This document shows positions 24,055-31,340 of a stretch of DNA of 38,235 bases, in pieces. The position numbers were made by a program, and so were the translations under genes. The stretch comes from Deinococcus arcticus. Lineage in GTDB: Bacteria > Deinococcota > Deinococci > Deinococcales > Deinococcaceae. The DNA is taken from assembly GCF_003028415.1 (NCBI RefSeq), contig NZ_PYSV01000024.1, forward strand, positions 1-38,235. The letters run 5' to 3'. The notes under the pieces are model-generated. The model ran no database searches and had not been told where the DNA came from. It saw only the letters and a list, made by a program, of their open reading frames with translations. Within the stretch, counting starts at the first letter, position 1, and each line of letters opens with the position of its first letter.

Positions 24055-24149
24055 GAGTTCTAGACCCACGAGGGGCGCGCTACTGAAGACCCAGGGCCGC
24101 ATGGGAAGCCCCTGCGGCGCGTACCGGCTGTTAAGTTTATGAGGGTCCA

Positions 24150-24190
24150 GTCTCCAGTCGTCGCGGCGCAGGCCCGGGACGACTGGAGAC
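24150..24190. repeat. Perfect 13-bp inverted repeat
   Basis: GTCTCCAGTCGTC (24150-24162) and GACGACTGGAGAC (24178-24190) with a 15-base loop, about 100 bases from the preceding hairpin and within the same decayed region. Confidence 0.7.
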
Positions 24191-24495
24191 AATCCACGCT
24201 CCAGCGCCCCGCGCAGCGCCAGCCGGCCAGCGTTCACTCTCATAGGCGAGAAAGCGCACGTGATCCAAGGTACGCTCACAGGAATCACCGGAAGAGTTGA
24301 AGGGAAAGGACCAGCTACTGATCCATGCGTTGATCCGTAGCAGCAGAAGAGGCGGAGTACACCTGGGGCCACTCGTCGGCACTTGACCCCGATGTGGTAA
24401 ATGGTCGGCCCCTCGGGCGAGGAGCGCGCTACAGATTTACGCTCGGATCAGTAAAACCAGCCTTGTGCATCAGAGGGGGTGACGGTGTCCTGGGC

Positions 24496-25312
24496 TTAGC
24501 GCAGCGTGTGCAGAACACCCTCCCGGGTCCTGGCGGCGAGGGCCCACATGATGGCCTGGAGTTTGGAAAACATCAGTTTGATGGAGTTGAGATCGGGCGA
24601 GTCGGGCGGCAAGTCGACCAGGAGGGCCCCGGCGGCCTCGACCAATTCACGAACTTTGGGGCGCAGGTGCGCCCCAAGATTGTCCAGTACGACCACTTGC
24701 CCAGGACGTAGCACTGGAACGAGCACCGTTTGAACATACGTGATGAAGACATCCATATTCACCCGGCCCTCAATCACCAACGGGGCGGTCGGTCCAGCGA
24801 GGGTAAGGGCACACAGCAGCGTGCGATTCTTGCCCCGATTGCGTGGCAGCGCACCCATGCCCGTTGCCCTCGAGGGCATGGGTGCGCGCCATGGTGGTCT
24901 GAAAGCCACGCTCGTCCAGGTACAGCAAGTCACTCGGCACGGCTTCAGCCAGATCGGCGACGAACTGCGCTCGCTACGCTCATCGCGTTCACTGGCCGCC
25001 AGCGTCTTTTTTCTCGTCAGGCCTAGCATCTTGAACCGGCGCACGGGTGTGCTGGGGGAGGCCGCCGGGTGGCCCTCGCGCCACAACGCGGCATGTTCGG
25101 TCAGTGTGAGGTCCGGGCTTACCCGGACCTGTGCCCGCAAGTCCTCGTGTTCCTCAGGTGGCAAGACGCGCACTGGGCGTCCAAGTCGAGCAGGGGCCTG
25201 CACCCCTTGCCCCGCTCGCCAAACTGACACTGAAGTGTTGGGCCACTTGCGGCTGACTCATCCCCCGTTGCACCGCACGCACGAGCCGTTCCCGCAAGCC
25301 CACGCTGAACAC
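24496..25312 (-). pseudogene. IS630-family transposase, inactive
   Basis: An IS630/mariner-type transposase broken into at least three frames. The N-terminal helix-turn-helix (VFSVGLRERLVRAVQRGMSQ) starts at a GTG at 25312. A middle part (ARLGRPVRVLPPEEHEDLRA) lies in another frame. The first DDE Asp region (an LDESGF-like segment) is reached only in a third frame. The C-terminal part shows the second Asp in VVVLDNLGAHL and the third box as PDLNSIKLMF, where the family has NPIE, so the catalytic Glu is Lys. It should be inactive on both counts. The element ends and target duplication are not clear. It borders the truncated ATPase copy at 25362 and may have caused that break. Confidence 0.75.
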
Positions 25313-25361
25313 TCGCCCTCGCCTCCCTCACCCGACTCCCTCAACTCTTCCGGCTGTCGCT

Positions 25362-25756
25362 GTGACAAGAAGGAACAGCCTGAATTGATTCGCCAGGCGT
25401 ACGCCAACCACAGCCCCATGTTCATCGCCGTCGACGAGATCGGACATCACGGTGACGCTGATGCTGTGGCCTCCACCGTCGACCGCGGGGTGGGCATGGT
25501 CGCCACCTGTCACGGCGAGACCCTCGCGAACGTGGTGAACACCCCGACCTTCTGGCCAGTCATGGGCGCCATTCGCGAGCACGGCCTGGAGCGCCAGCGC
25601 AGGACCGAAGCGACCTTCGACGTGGCTGTAGAAGTCCGGGGCGTCGGCCGCTTCGTGGTTCATGACCGCGTGAGTCAGGCCGTCGATGAAGTGCTCGCGG
25701 GCCGTGAGCCCCGCAGCATCCGTGTCGGCAACTGGCCCAACCTCCGCACCGGCTAA
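25362..25756 (+). pseudogene. SpoIIIAA/R3H-type AAA ATPase, C-terminal fragment (copy 1)
   Basis: About 130 codons matching the C-terminal half of SpoIIIAA-like ATPases: ANHSPMFIAVDEIGHHGDAD (Walker B Asp-Glu), MVATCHGETLANVV and a TFDVAVEVRGVGRF segment before a normal stop at 25756. The N-terminal half with Walker A is missing. Homology to copy 2 (32833-33316, opposite strand) begins abruptly at GACAAGAAGG (25362), next to the IS630 relic. The frame runs on upstream only by chance. Presumably non-functional. Confidence 0.7.
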
Positions 25757-25774
25757 CCACACGCCCCTCCCTTA

Positions 25775-25805
25775 GCGCACCCCAGGCTCCGGCTTCGGGG
25801 TGCGC
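25775..25805 (+). terminator. Hairpin after the ATPase fragment
   Basis: GCGCACCCC (25775-25783) and GGGGTGCGC (25797-25805), exact 9-bp stem with a 13-base loop, followed by TTCAT. It lies 19 bases after the stop of the ATPase fragment. Confidence 0.6.
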
Positions 25806-25859
25806 TTCATGCTGCGATGCACTCACCCAGGACAGTGACGAGGCACCGCCCGCCAACCA

Positions 25860-27528
25860 CATTCAGCGCCATGATTCCGGCTCCACCTCTCCCCGTCATG
25901 GCAACACCAGGGCTTGCGACCACGAGGCCATACCCGACCGCAGAATGTCGCACCCTCGACAGGGCTTCGCCGGACGCTCAGTCAACAGACACCTTTCACA
26001 CCCACCCGACCAGCTCACCACACTCGCTGCTCGACCTCGACGAACCTTGCCTCAATCGCGACTACGCACCCAAGGTCACACCCACTTCGTGCACCGCTCG
26101 GTCCGGAACCCATCACCCGCATCACGACTTCCCATACTCACACCCACCCTTCGCTAAGCGAACGAGGTAGAAACCATCACGCCGCATGACCGTGGATGTT
26201 GATCGGTGAGCCCCCTAACCCAAACATCGCCAGTCGCCGACTGCCCATCCTGTTGGCTGCACGCCCGACTCAACCCTTACCTTGACCCGTAACCCCCGAG
26301 ACGCCAGACCAATTGGACAGCCCCAACCGCCCTAACTCACCGGTCCAGCGCACTCTTCCGTCCAGTCAGGACAGCCGTCGCCAAGTGCCGCACGCTCGAC
26401 CGCCACTCAGGTTTTTCTGCGGCCGTCCTGATCGAGATCACCCGGAAGTCACCACGGTCTGGCTTGGCTTTGAGCAGCCCACTGACCCATCAGCTCATCA
26501 CCCAGATCGGCCCACCTGCTCCGACACTCGGACGGGTCCCACCCACAGTGATCCCTATGAATGAATCATGGCCTCACCTCCTCCCTGCCAGCTCCAGCCA
26601 CTCGACTGACGCCCAGGTTGACCCGGACAAGCCACGTCTCCTGCTCTCGCCGTCATCTTGACCACTTGGGAAATCATGAACGCGCCTCAGTGCAGAGACT
26701 TCTCCAGACCTGCACCAACCCAATGCCCGATCCCCTGGCGCGCCCACATCGCATGTCAAAACCGAATGCCCAGACTCAACGTGACAGCTCCTTGATCGTG
26801 ATCCTTCACCACCTTGCAGGTTTACCTGACCTTCGGTATGCCGGTTGCCACACCCGGCTCTCGCACCCCAGGGCTACCTCACCCCTCTCCGCTTCAACCC
26901 CAGTTTGGCCTTGCACCGCTCGACACTCACCGCTCTCCATCACTACTGCTCCTTGTACCGTTACCCATGAGACCCTTGACCGAGCATGCGGCCTCCCAAA
27001 ATTCACCACCAGCCTCTGCACTGCACTCAAGATGTCGGTCCTTGCACGGAGGCATCACATCAAGCCGCAGCCGCCGTCTCGCGTACAGAGTAGGCAGGCC
27101 CGGGAAGGCCGCGCCCCTCCAGTCGAACGCACCGCAGGCCCTCACTCACGCGCCGCCGACCACCTCCGTTCGCGCCTGGCGCCTTCCCCCTTCTCCCTGA
27201 ACACGCATCACCAACGTGCACCAATCCCGACCACCTGGGCTGACCATCACACCACTCCCAACTCCAGTCAACTCCACCACATGCCACCCGTTCTCCTGAC
27301 GAACCACACCCAAGGTCAAGTGGAGCCGCACGTCTTACATTCTGACCAGCCAAGCCAGCCTCGTTCAGGAGACGCCGACCCATCCGCAGACCGGAGCCGA
27401 AAGGCTCAACGGCCACTGATCACGAAGATCGAAACTCCATCAAGCGACATGGCCGAGCGCTCACTCACCACGAAGACCAAGACCCAACCAGACCATCAAC
27501 GACAAAGCCGGAAGGCGAAACGAAGCGG
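25860..27528. other. C-skewed apparently non-coding region (about 1.7 kb)
   Basis: The plus strand has far more C than G over most of this stretch (for example, 27241-27300 has 29 C and 5 G). Long open frames exist on both strands, including one of 346 codons at 26561-27601, but none has a ribosome site, a -10 box or sensible amino-acid composition (they are rich in Thr, Pro, His, Ser and Arg). I see no tandem repeats, only short recurring words such as CCCAAGGTCA at two places and the palindrome TTCGC-TAA-GCGAA at 26150-26162. Possible roles are an origin or centromere zone, or a long untranslated RNA; decayed DNA is also possible. Confidence 0.5.
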
Positions 27529-27564
27529 CGAGACGTCCACTGCCGCTGGGGAGTGGACGTCTCG
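27529..27564 (-). terminator. Perfect 13-bp hairpin after the coiled-coil gene
   Basis: CGAGACGTCCACT (27529-27541) and AGTGGACGTCTCG (27552-27564) around a 10-base loop, 15 bases past the stop of the minus-strand gene at 27580. On that strand the next bases are CTTCGTTTCG, a weak T-rich tract. Confidence 0.65.
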
Positions 27565-27579
27565 TCGAACCATCACTGT

Positions 27580-28308
27580 TCAGCCTGACGACCCAGCCTG
27601 AGGTTCGGGAAAGTGGTCTGCCATGGTCGACACCACCTCGGCCACCGCACACACGCCTTCTTTGAGGTTGTCCAACTGGGCCACCTGCGCGTCGAGGGTC
27701 CGCTGCATGTCCGAGTGATTTGAGGCCAACGCCCGGTGCAGGTCGGCCGCATGTTGGGTCAGACTTTGGTCCAACGCCGTGGCTCGACCCTCACTCCGCT
27801 CGTCCGCCGCACTCAGCTCACGAAGCACTTTGGCGAACCCCTGAGTCTGCAAAAGGCCAAAGCCATCCTGAACGACTTTGCGAAATTCAGTGAGCATGTC
27901 CCGCAACTCGCCCATCTCGCGTTCCTGCCGTTCCACTGTTTCGTGGACCATCGCCCGCAGGTCCGCGAGCGCTTCAGTCTGCCGGTTCAACTGATCATAG
28001 ACATCATCGAGTGACCGGGCCTCGGGGTGTTCCCCGCTAAACCGGTTGGCGAGCGCCGTGTTGAAGCTCGGCTCGGCACCCTCGTGGTAGGCCGAGTAGC
28101 AGGTGACGAAGATGTCCCACAGCTCCCGGTCGACCATCAATTGCCGGGCCCGGCCACTGCGCGGAAGGCGGCGACCGAGCACTCGCTTTACATGCTCTTC
28201 AAAAATTGTGGCGTTCCGATACGCGTTGCTACGGTGGATGCCGAAGTGTTCAGCGATCAGTGGCGTGAGTGGTTCAAGCGTATTCTTGAACGCTTCGGGC
28301 TTGGACAT
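27580..28308 (-). CDS. DNA-binding coiled-coil protein, KfrA-like
   Basis: A 242-residue protein. Residues ~15-45 contain a helix-turn-helix-like segment (LIAEHFGIHRSNAYRNATIF), then a basic patch (RRLPRSGRAR). From about 100 to 225 the sequence is a long coiled coil (LNRQTEALADLRAMVHETVE and on). This N-terminal DNA-binding plus C-terminal coiled-coil plan is that of KfrA-type plasmid proteins, which bind their own promoter and help segregation. Direct homology to KfrA is not shown. The ATG at 28308 is 8 bases behind TATCAT, so probably leaderless. Palindromes upstream (28389-28418) and just inside the gene (28272-28291) could be its own operators. It borders the C-skewed region. Confidence 0.6.
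   Translation of the reverse strand: MSKPEAFKNTLEPLTPLIAEHFGIHRSNAYRNATIFEEHVKRVLGRRLPRSGRARQLMVDRELWDIFVTCYSAYHEGAEPSFNTALANRFSGEHPEARSLDDVYDQLNRQTEALADLRAMVHETVERQEREMGELRDMLTEFRKVVQDGFGLLQTQGFAKVLRELSAADERSEGRATALDQSLTQHAADLHRALASNHSDMQRTLDAQVAQLDNLKEGVCAVAEVVSTMADHFPEPQAGSSG
28272..28291. repeat. Inverted repeat inside the start of the coiled-coil gene
   Basis: GTTCAAG (28272-28278), CGTATT, CTTGAAC (28285-28291): a perfect 7-bp dyad within the first codons of the gene, a plausible autoregulatory operator. Confidence 0.45.
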
Positions 28309-28316
28309 GGCTTCGC

Positions 28317-28322
28317 ATGATA
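28317..28322 (-). promoter_or_regulatory. -10 box of the coiled-coil gene
   Basis: TATCAT on the minus strand, 8 bases before the ATG at 28308; no ribosome site in the gap. Confidence 0.5.
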
Positions 28323-28388
28323 GGCCAAACCCCCGAAAATACCCCCCTCATAAACGCGTTAAGTACACGGAAATTCGGTATGTAACCG

Positions 28389-28418
28389 TGCGCATCTGGA
28401 AATGAGAAATGCGCATTT
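28389..28418. promoter_or_regulatory. Nested palindromes upstream of the coiled-coil gene
   Basis: TGCGCAT (28389-28395) and ATGCGCA (28409-28415) are inverted repeats, and AAATGCGCATTT (28407-28418) is itself a perfect 12-bp palindrome. The stretch is AT-richer than its surroundings. Candidate operator or partition-type site. The bases from 28419 to 28607 hold nothing I can identify. Confidence 0.45.
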
Positions 28419-28607
28419 TTCCTACAGTCCTAAACAGAGAGGTTTTTGCATCGGCAGCGAAATCCGCCGTCTGGGCGCTGGCCGCCAGCCTCGCGCCGAA
28501 AAGGGCATGTCAGAAACGCCCCTTCCCGGTTGCGCAGTCTAGCGCAACGCTCTCGCAAACAAATTTTTCCCCCCCAGGCCTGGTGCAGCCGGGCCAACTG
28601 GGGACCC

Positions 28608-29170
28608 GCGGCGCGGCCTGACGGCACGCACCGCAACACCGCGGGTGGGTTCATGGGGGGCTGAACGACACACGCAGCGGGCTGCCTCGGCGCTACGCAC
28701 TGGCACTGGTGGCCGCCCGGCACTCTGGGTGCAGGCCTGGAAACTCGCCCGGCGACCCGGCGACGCTCGGGTCCCGCTGGTCTCGACGGCGTCTGGACGT
28801 CACGGGTTCGGAAGACAGACCGCCCGGTTCAGCTCGGTGTTCACCTGCGGCGCGGCCATGCGGCGCGCACCGCAACACCCCGGCCATGGACGTGACACGA
28901 CTCGCTTCAGCTCGGCTCCCGCTAGTCTCGACTGAGCCCGGACGGCACGAGTGCAATGGGCATCACTGCCCGGTTCAGCTCGGTGTTCACCTGCGGTGCG
29001 GCCATGCGGCACGCACCGCAACACCCCAGACATAGACGTGACGTGACTCGCTTCAGCTCGGGTCACACTGGCCTTGACTGGGCCCGAACGACACGAGTTC
29101 GGAAGGCTCTCTGCTCGACTTCGCTCAGGGTTCACCTGCGGCGCGGCCATGCGGCACGCACCGCAACACC
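28608..29170. repeat. Cluster of about 146-bp non-coding direct repeats
   Basis: The core GCGGCGCGGCC-(A)TG-CGGC, followed by CGCACCGCAACACC, occurs four times, starting at 28608, 28847, 28993 and about 29138. The last three belong to tandem units 146 and 145 bases apart that also share CGGTTCAGCTCGGTGTTCACC and GACTCGCTTCAGCTCGG (the latter in two units). The unit length is not a multiple of three and no start signals are present, so the array is non-coding. It resembles the small non-coding repeats reported from Deinococcus genomes in size; identity with any of them is not tested. Confidence 0.75.
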
Positions 29171-29341
29171 CCAGACATGGACTGGAGGACTGTGCACACG
29201 ACCCACGCCCGACCTACGCCCATCGGCTTGCCGGGCGAACTGACCCGGCCCGTGATGCTCTTGTCCCTGGACCCACGCTCTATCTTTTGCCGGATGACCT
29301 CTCCCAACCTGTGTTCACGCAGTCACTCGCCTGGAATGCGA

Positions 29342-29367
29342 GCGGCGGGGTCTGCGACCCGCGCCGC
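29342..29367 (+). promoter_or_regulatory. Bulged stem-loop, copy 1 (upstream of 29383)
   Basis: GCGGCGGGGTC (29342-29352), loop TGC, GACCC-G-CGCCGC (29356-29367): an 11-bp stem with one unpaired G in the right arm. It ends 15 bases before the ATG at 29383, just ahead of the ribosome site. Copies 2-4 are at 30201, 30609 and 32021. Confidence 0.7.
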
Positions 29368-29382
29368 TCGGTGGAGGTGGGT

Positions 29383-29727
29383 ATGCAAGGGACGCGTGTG
29401 GTGGTGAGAGAGAGCGGCGACAAGTGGAGGCATGTCGGCAAGGCGTTCCGCCACCGCGGGGGTGGCGGGTGGAACCTGCTACTGGAAGGGGGCATCCCCG
29501 ACGAGACCCTGGTCGTGCATGACGCCGGTGGCTACCAGCCCGGGACGCAGTTCCGCCTGATGGTCACCCGGCCGTCGGACAACGGGGGAACGGATTGGTT
29601 TCAGGTGGGCCGTGCCTGGGTGTCACGCGAAGGCCGGGCGGTGCTCGCGACCCTGGACGTGGTCGTGCCGGCGGGCGAGACGAAGCTGGTCATCCTGCCG
29701 AACAAGACGAAGCGGGCCAGAGCATGA
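29383..29727 (+). CDS. Hypothetical protein with two internal repeats
   Basis: 114 residues. Two segments follow the same pattern: WRHVGKAFRHRGGGGWNLLL-x-G-IPDETLVV (about 13-43) and WFQVGRAWVSREGRAVLATL-DVVVPAGETKLVILP (about 72-106). Each reads as W-x-x-VG-x-A-x2-R-x-G, then Leu-rich strands and a Pro-x-GE/DE-T turn. Single-copy versions occur as small plasmid-encoded proteins of unknown function, and the next gene has one copy. The ATG at 29383 has GGTGGAGG five bases upstream. The stop overlaps the next start (ATGA). It is the first member of the cassette-like array. Confidence 0.65.
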   Translation: MQGTRVVVRESGDKWRHVGKAFRHRGGGGWNLLLEGGIPDETLVVHDAGGYQPGTQFRLMVTRPSDNGGTDWFQVGRAWVSREGRAVLATLDVVVPAGETKLVILPNKTKRARA

Positions 29728-30146
29728 ACGGGAAACCAGCCGACTTAAACCTGAGTGTGCTGCGCCGTGGCGGTCAGGGCTACGCGCCGCTCGGACTCGG
29801 ATGGGTGAACCCGGCGGGCGGCTGGCGGGTGCGGTGTTGGGCGCAGCCGGGCGCCGGACGAATTGGGTTGTTCCTGCCGGCGGGCTGTGCGGGTGAGCTG
29901 CCGTCACGGGTGACGGTGCATGCGAGCAGCGGTGATCGGATCGGGTCGGGCGCGTTCGTACCTGGCTTGCGGGGGGTGATGGTTCAGGTCAGTGCGTGGC
30001 CTCGCCTGGTGGACGGGGGGTGCTGGTTGCTCGTGCGAGTGCCGGGTGACGCCCGGATGATGCCGGTGCCGGTGGGTGGCCGGAGGCCCAGCATGCCTGC
30101 GCGGCCGGAGCCACGCGAGGTGTTCGTGGATCAGGCGTTTGGGTAA
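29724..30146 (+). CDS. Hypothetical protein related to its upstream neighbour
   Basis: 140 residues. The N-terminal part (YAPLGLGWVNPAGGWRVRCW, then GRIGLFLP) resembles one repeat of the upstream protein (W-x2-VG-x-A-x3-x-GG, then an x-LP end), followed by ~90 residues of Gly/Val/Arg-rich beta sequence of no known family. The ATG overlaps the stop of the 29383 gene, so the two are translationally coupled. A hairpin with a pyrimidine-rich tail follows its stop. Confidence 0.65.
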   Translation: MNGKPADLNLSVLRRGGQGYAPLGLGWVNPAGGWRVRCWAQPGAGRIGLFLPAGCAGELPSRVTVHASSGDRIGSGAFVPGLRGVMVQVSAWPRLVDGGCWLLVRVPGDARMMPVPVGGRRPSMPARPEPREVFVDQAFG

Positions 30147-30147
30147 A

Positions 30148-30190
30148 GGGGAGGGCGCCGCGCGGCGTTCTCCCTCTTCTTGTTCTTCAA
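30148..30190 (+). terminator. Hairpin with pyrimidine-rich tail
   Basis: GGGGAGGGCGCCGC pairs imperfectly with GCGGCGTTCTCCC (ending about 30173), followed by TCTTCTTGTTCTTC. It lies directly after the stop at 30146. Comparable pyrimidine tracts end the other intergenic regions of this array. Confidence 0.55.
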
Positions 30191-30200
30191 GGACGGCACA

Positions 30201-30229
30201 GCCCGCGGGGTCTGCCGACCCACGCCGGC
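30201..30229 (+). promoter_or_regulatory. Bulged stem-loop, copy 2 (upstream of 30244)
   Basis: GCCCGCGGGGTC (30201-30212), loop TGCC, GACCC-A-CGCCGGC (30217-30229). The core pairing and the single unpaired base after GACCC are as in copy 1; one outer pair is mismatched. It ends 14 bases before the ATG at 30244. Confidence 0.7.
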
Positions 30230-30243
30230 TGACTGGTCATGGC

Positions 30244-30573
30244 ATGACCCGACTGAAGATCGCGCTGCCCTTAACCGTGACTGGCTTGTTCGCTTCGCCC
30301 CCCGAGGTCGTGAACCGGACTGGTTCGTTCTCCGTGTCGACCGTGCTGACGGATGCCGAGGGCCTGCAGTGGGAGGGCGTGGATGCTGGCGAGTTCCTGT
30401 TTGACCTCCGGCCGTACGAGCAGCCGGTTTCGAATCGCGCGCCTGTGCCGCTGGTCACCCCCGAGCTGACGGACCTGCTGCGCCGGATGCTGACGGGAGA
30501 TCTGAAGGTGCTGACCGAGTTGCGAGGGTACGTGACACGCCACGGCATCCTCAAGGAAGAGCAGGTGCACTAA
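30244..30573 (+). CDS. Hypothetical protein (109 aa)
   Basis: A soluble, beta-rich N-terminal half (MTRLKIALPLTVTGLFASPP) and a helical C-terminal half (ELTDLLRRMLTGDLKVLTEL). No signal peptide cleavage motif is convincing and no family is recognised. No Shine-Dalgarno site is evident; the ATG lies 14 bases after stem-loop copy 2, which may influence translation. Member of the cassette-like array. Confidence 0.6.
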   Translation: MTRLKIALPLTVTGLFASPPEVVNRTGSFSVSTVLTDAEGLQWEGVDAGEFLFDLRPYEQPVSNRAPVPLVTPELTDLLRRMLTGDLKVLTELRGYVTRHGILKEEQVH

Positions 30574-30608
30574 GGGGCGCCTCACTCCCCGACTCTCCTC
30601 TCTTCCGG

Positions 30609-30637
30609 CGCGGCGGGGTCTGGTGACCCACGCCCGC
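30609..30637 (+). promoter_or_regulatory. Bulged stem-loop, copy 3 (upstream of 30652)
   Basis: GGCGGGGTC (30612-30620), loop TGGT, GACCC-A-CGCC (30625-30634) with weaker outer pairing. The same unpaired base follows GACCC. The paired part ends about 14-17 bases before the ATG at 30652, and GGTCAGGGCATGAC resembles the GGTCATGGCATGAC of copy 2. Confidence 0.7.
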
Positions 30638-30651
30638 CGACAGGTCAGGGC

Positions 30652-31179
30652 ATGACGAAGCGCCATGTGCTGGGTGACGAAGAGGTGTCCGCTCTCCTGA
30701 TGTCGGCGGGCTGGGACGTGCAGGTGAACGGGCGCGTGCTGTGTCCGGTGCATGGCCTGACCCCGAGATTCTCCCCCGACCGGACGAAGGTGCAGCTTGC
30801 ATTCAACGCCGGAACCCGGACGATCATTGAGGCGGGGCAGCCGCTCGGTCTGCGCCGTCCCCCATCCGTGCAGGTGAAAGGCGTGACCCTGGTGGCGTTC
30901 GAGCGACGGGACCTGAGCGACCTGGCCGTCGTGAGGCGAGCGGCAGCGCTGGTCTCGGGGGTCGGCGAACGGCGGGGCGTGCTGGTGGTTCAGGGTGGAT
31001 TCAAGGACACGGTGGGTGTGCGGGTCGGGGGCCTGACCATGACCGAGAAGCGTGACCAGGGCCGGGGTCCGTTCGTGATCCGGTTGGAGGATGACCCGAA
31101 GCCCCGGCCGATGTCCCAGGCTGGCCGGCGCATGCTGATGGGTGTGACGGTGATGCTGAGTGCGGGTCCGCTCGGCTGA
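30652..31179 (+). CDS. Hypothetical protein, paralog of the 31341 product
   Basis: 175 residues, soluble, of unknown family. Residues ~17-33 (AGWDVQVNGRVLCPVHG) and the later VKGVTLVAFERRDL and AAALVSGVGERRGVLVV segments match the gene at 31341 (AGWDVQEDGRVLCPGSG, VEGLTLRAVLARDL, SLRVFGAAAGVFLA), so the two are tandem paralogs. The C-terminal ~60 residues are basic and differ. The start lies 15 bases after stem-loop copy 3. Function unknown. Confidence 0.65.
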   Translation: MTKRHVLGDEEVSALLMSAGWDVQVNGRVLCPVHGLTPRFSPDRTKVQLAFNAGTRTIIEAGQPLGLRRPPSVQVKGVTLVAFERRDLSDLAVVRRAAALVSGVGERRGVLVVQGGFKDTVGVRVGGLTMTEKRDQGRGPFVIRLEDDPKPRPMSQAGRRMLMGVTVMLSAGPLG

Positions 31180-31200
31180 GCACTATGCGGTCACTCAACC

Positions 31201-31320
31201 CACGCCTGAAGGGAGGCACGCCGCAGAGGTAGGAATGCGGGGCCCTCCACTCACTCGACTCACGCCTGAGGAGAGGCACGCCGCAGGGATAGGAATGAAC
31301 CCTCCACGCACTCGACTCTC
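31201..31320. repeat. Two 60-bp direct repeats
   Basis: Units 31201-31260 and 31261-31320 align along their whole length, with the shared blocks CACGCCTGA, GAGGCACGCCGCAG, TAGGAATG, CCCTCCAC and CACTCGACT. Ten bases of a partial third unit precede them. They fill the gap between the paralogs at 30652 and 31341, in the place where the other genes have the bulged stem-loop. Confidence 0.8.
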
Positions 31321-31340
31321 TCTTTTTTCCAGGTGACGGT

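Larger units (their letters stand above)
23714..24372 (-). pseudogene. Decayed hypothetical gene with several frame breaks
   Basis: On the minus strand, protein-like segments follow one another in different frames: MRPWVFSSAPLVGLELTETS, then YAVVWAFDQYCAGG and SVVLPLGEKSRALVFHNSAW, then REVRSETLAIEVVRVDG before the stop at 23714. Joining them needs at least two single-base changes. The first break lies within a perfect 14-bp hairpin (24023-24054). No family is recognised. The upstream portion (24150-24372) is less certain and holds another perfect hairpin. Confidence 0.45.

Noticed and set aside
24740..25756. 338-codon plus-strand frame across IS630 and the ATPase fragment
   Set aside because: Its first two thirds are antisense to transposase coding DNA; only the last ~130 codons are real homology, so it was annotated as a fragment from 25362.
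26561..27601. 346-codon frame in the C-skewed region
   Set aside because: No start signal, improbable composition, and it runs through a perfect terminator hairpin and into the tail of the coiled-coil gene.
28800..29150. 116-codon minus-strand frame over the repeat cluster
   Set aside because: The repeat period is not a multiple of three, so successive units are in different frames; no ribosome site.
28608..29170. CRISPR array
   Set aside because: Repeat units are ~146 bp without short regular repeats and unique spacers, and no cas genes are present.
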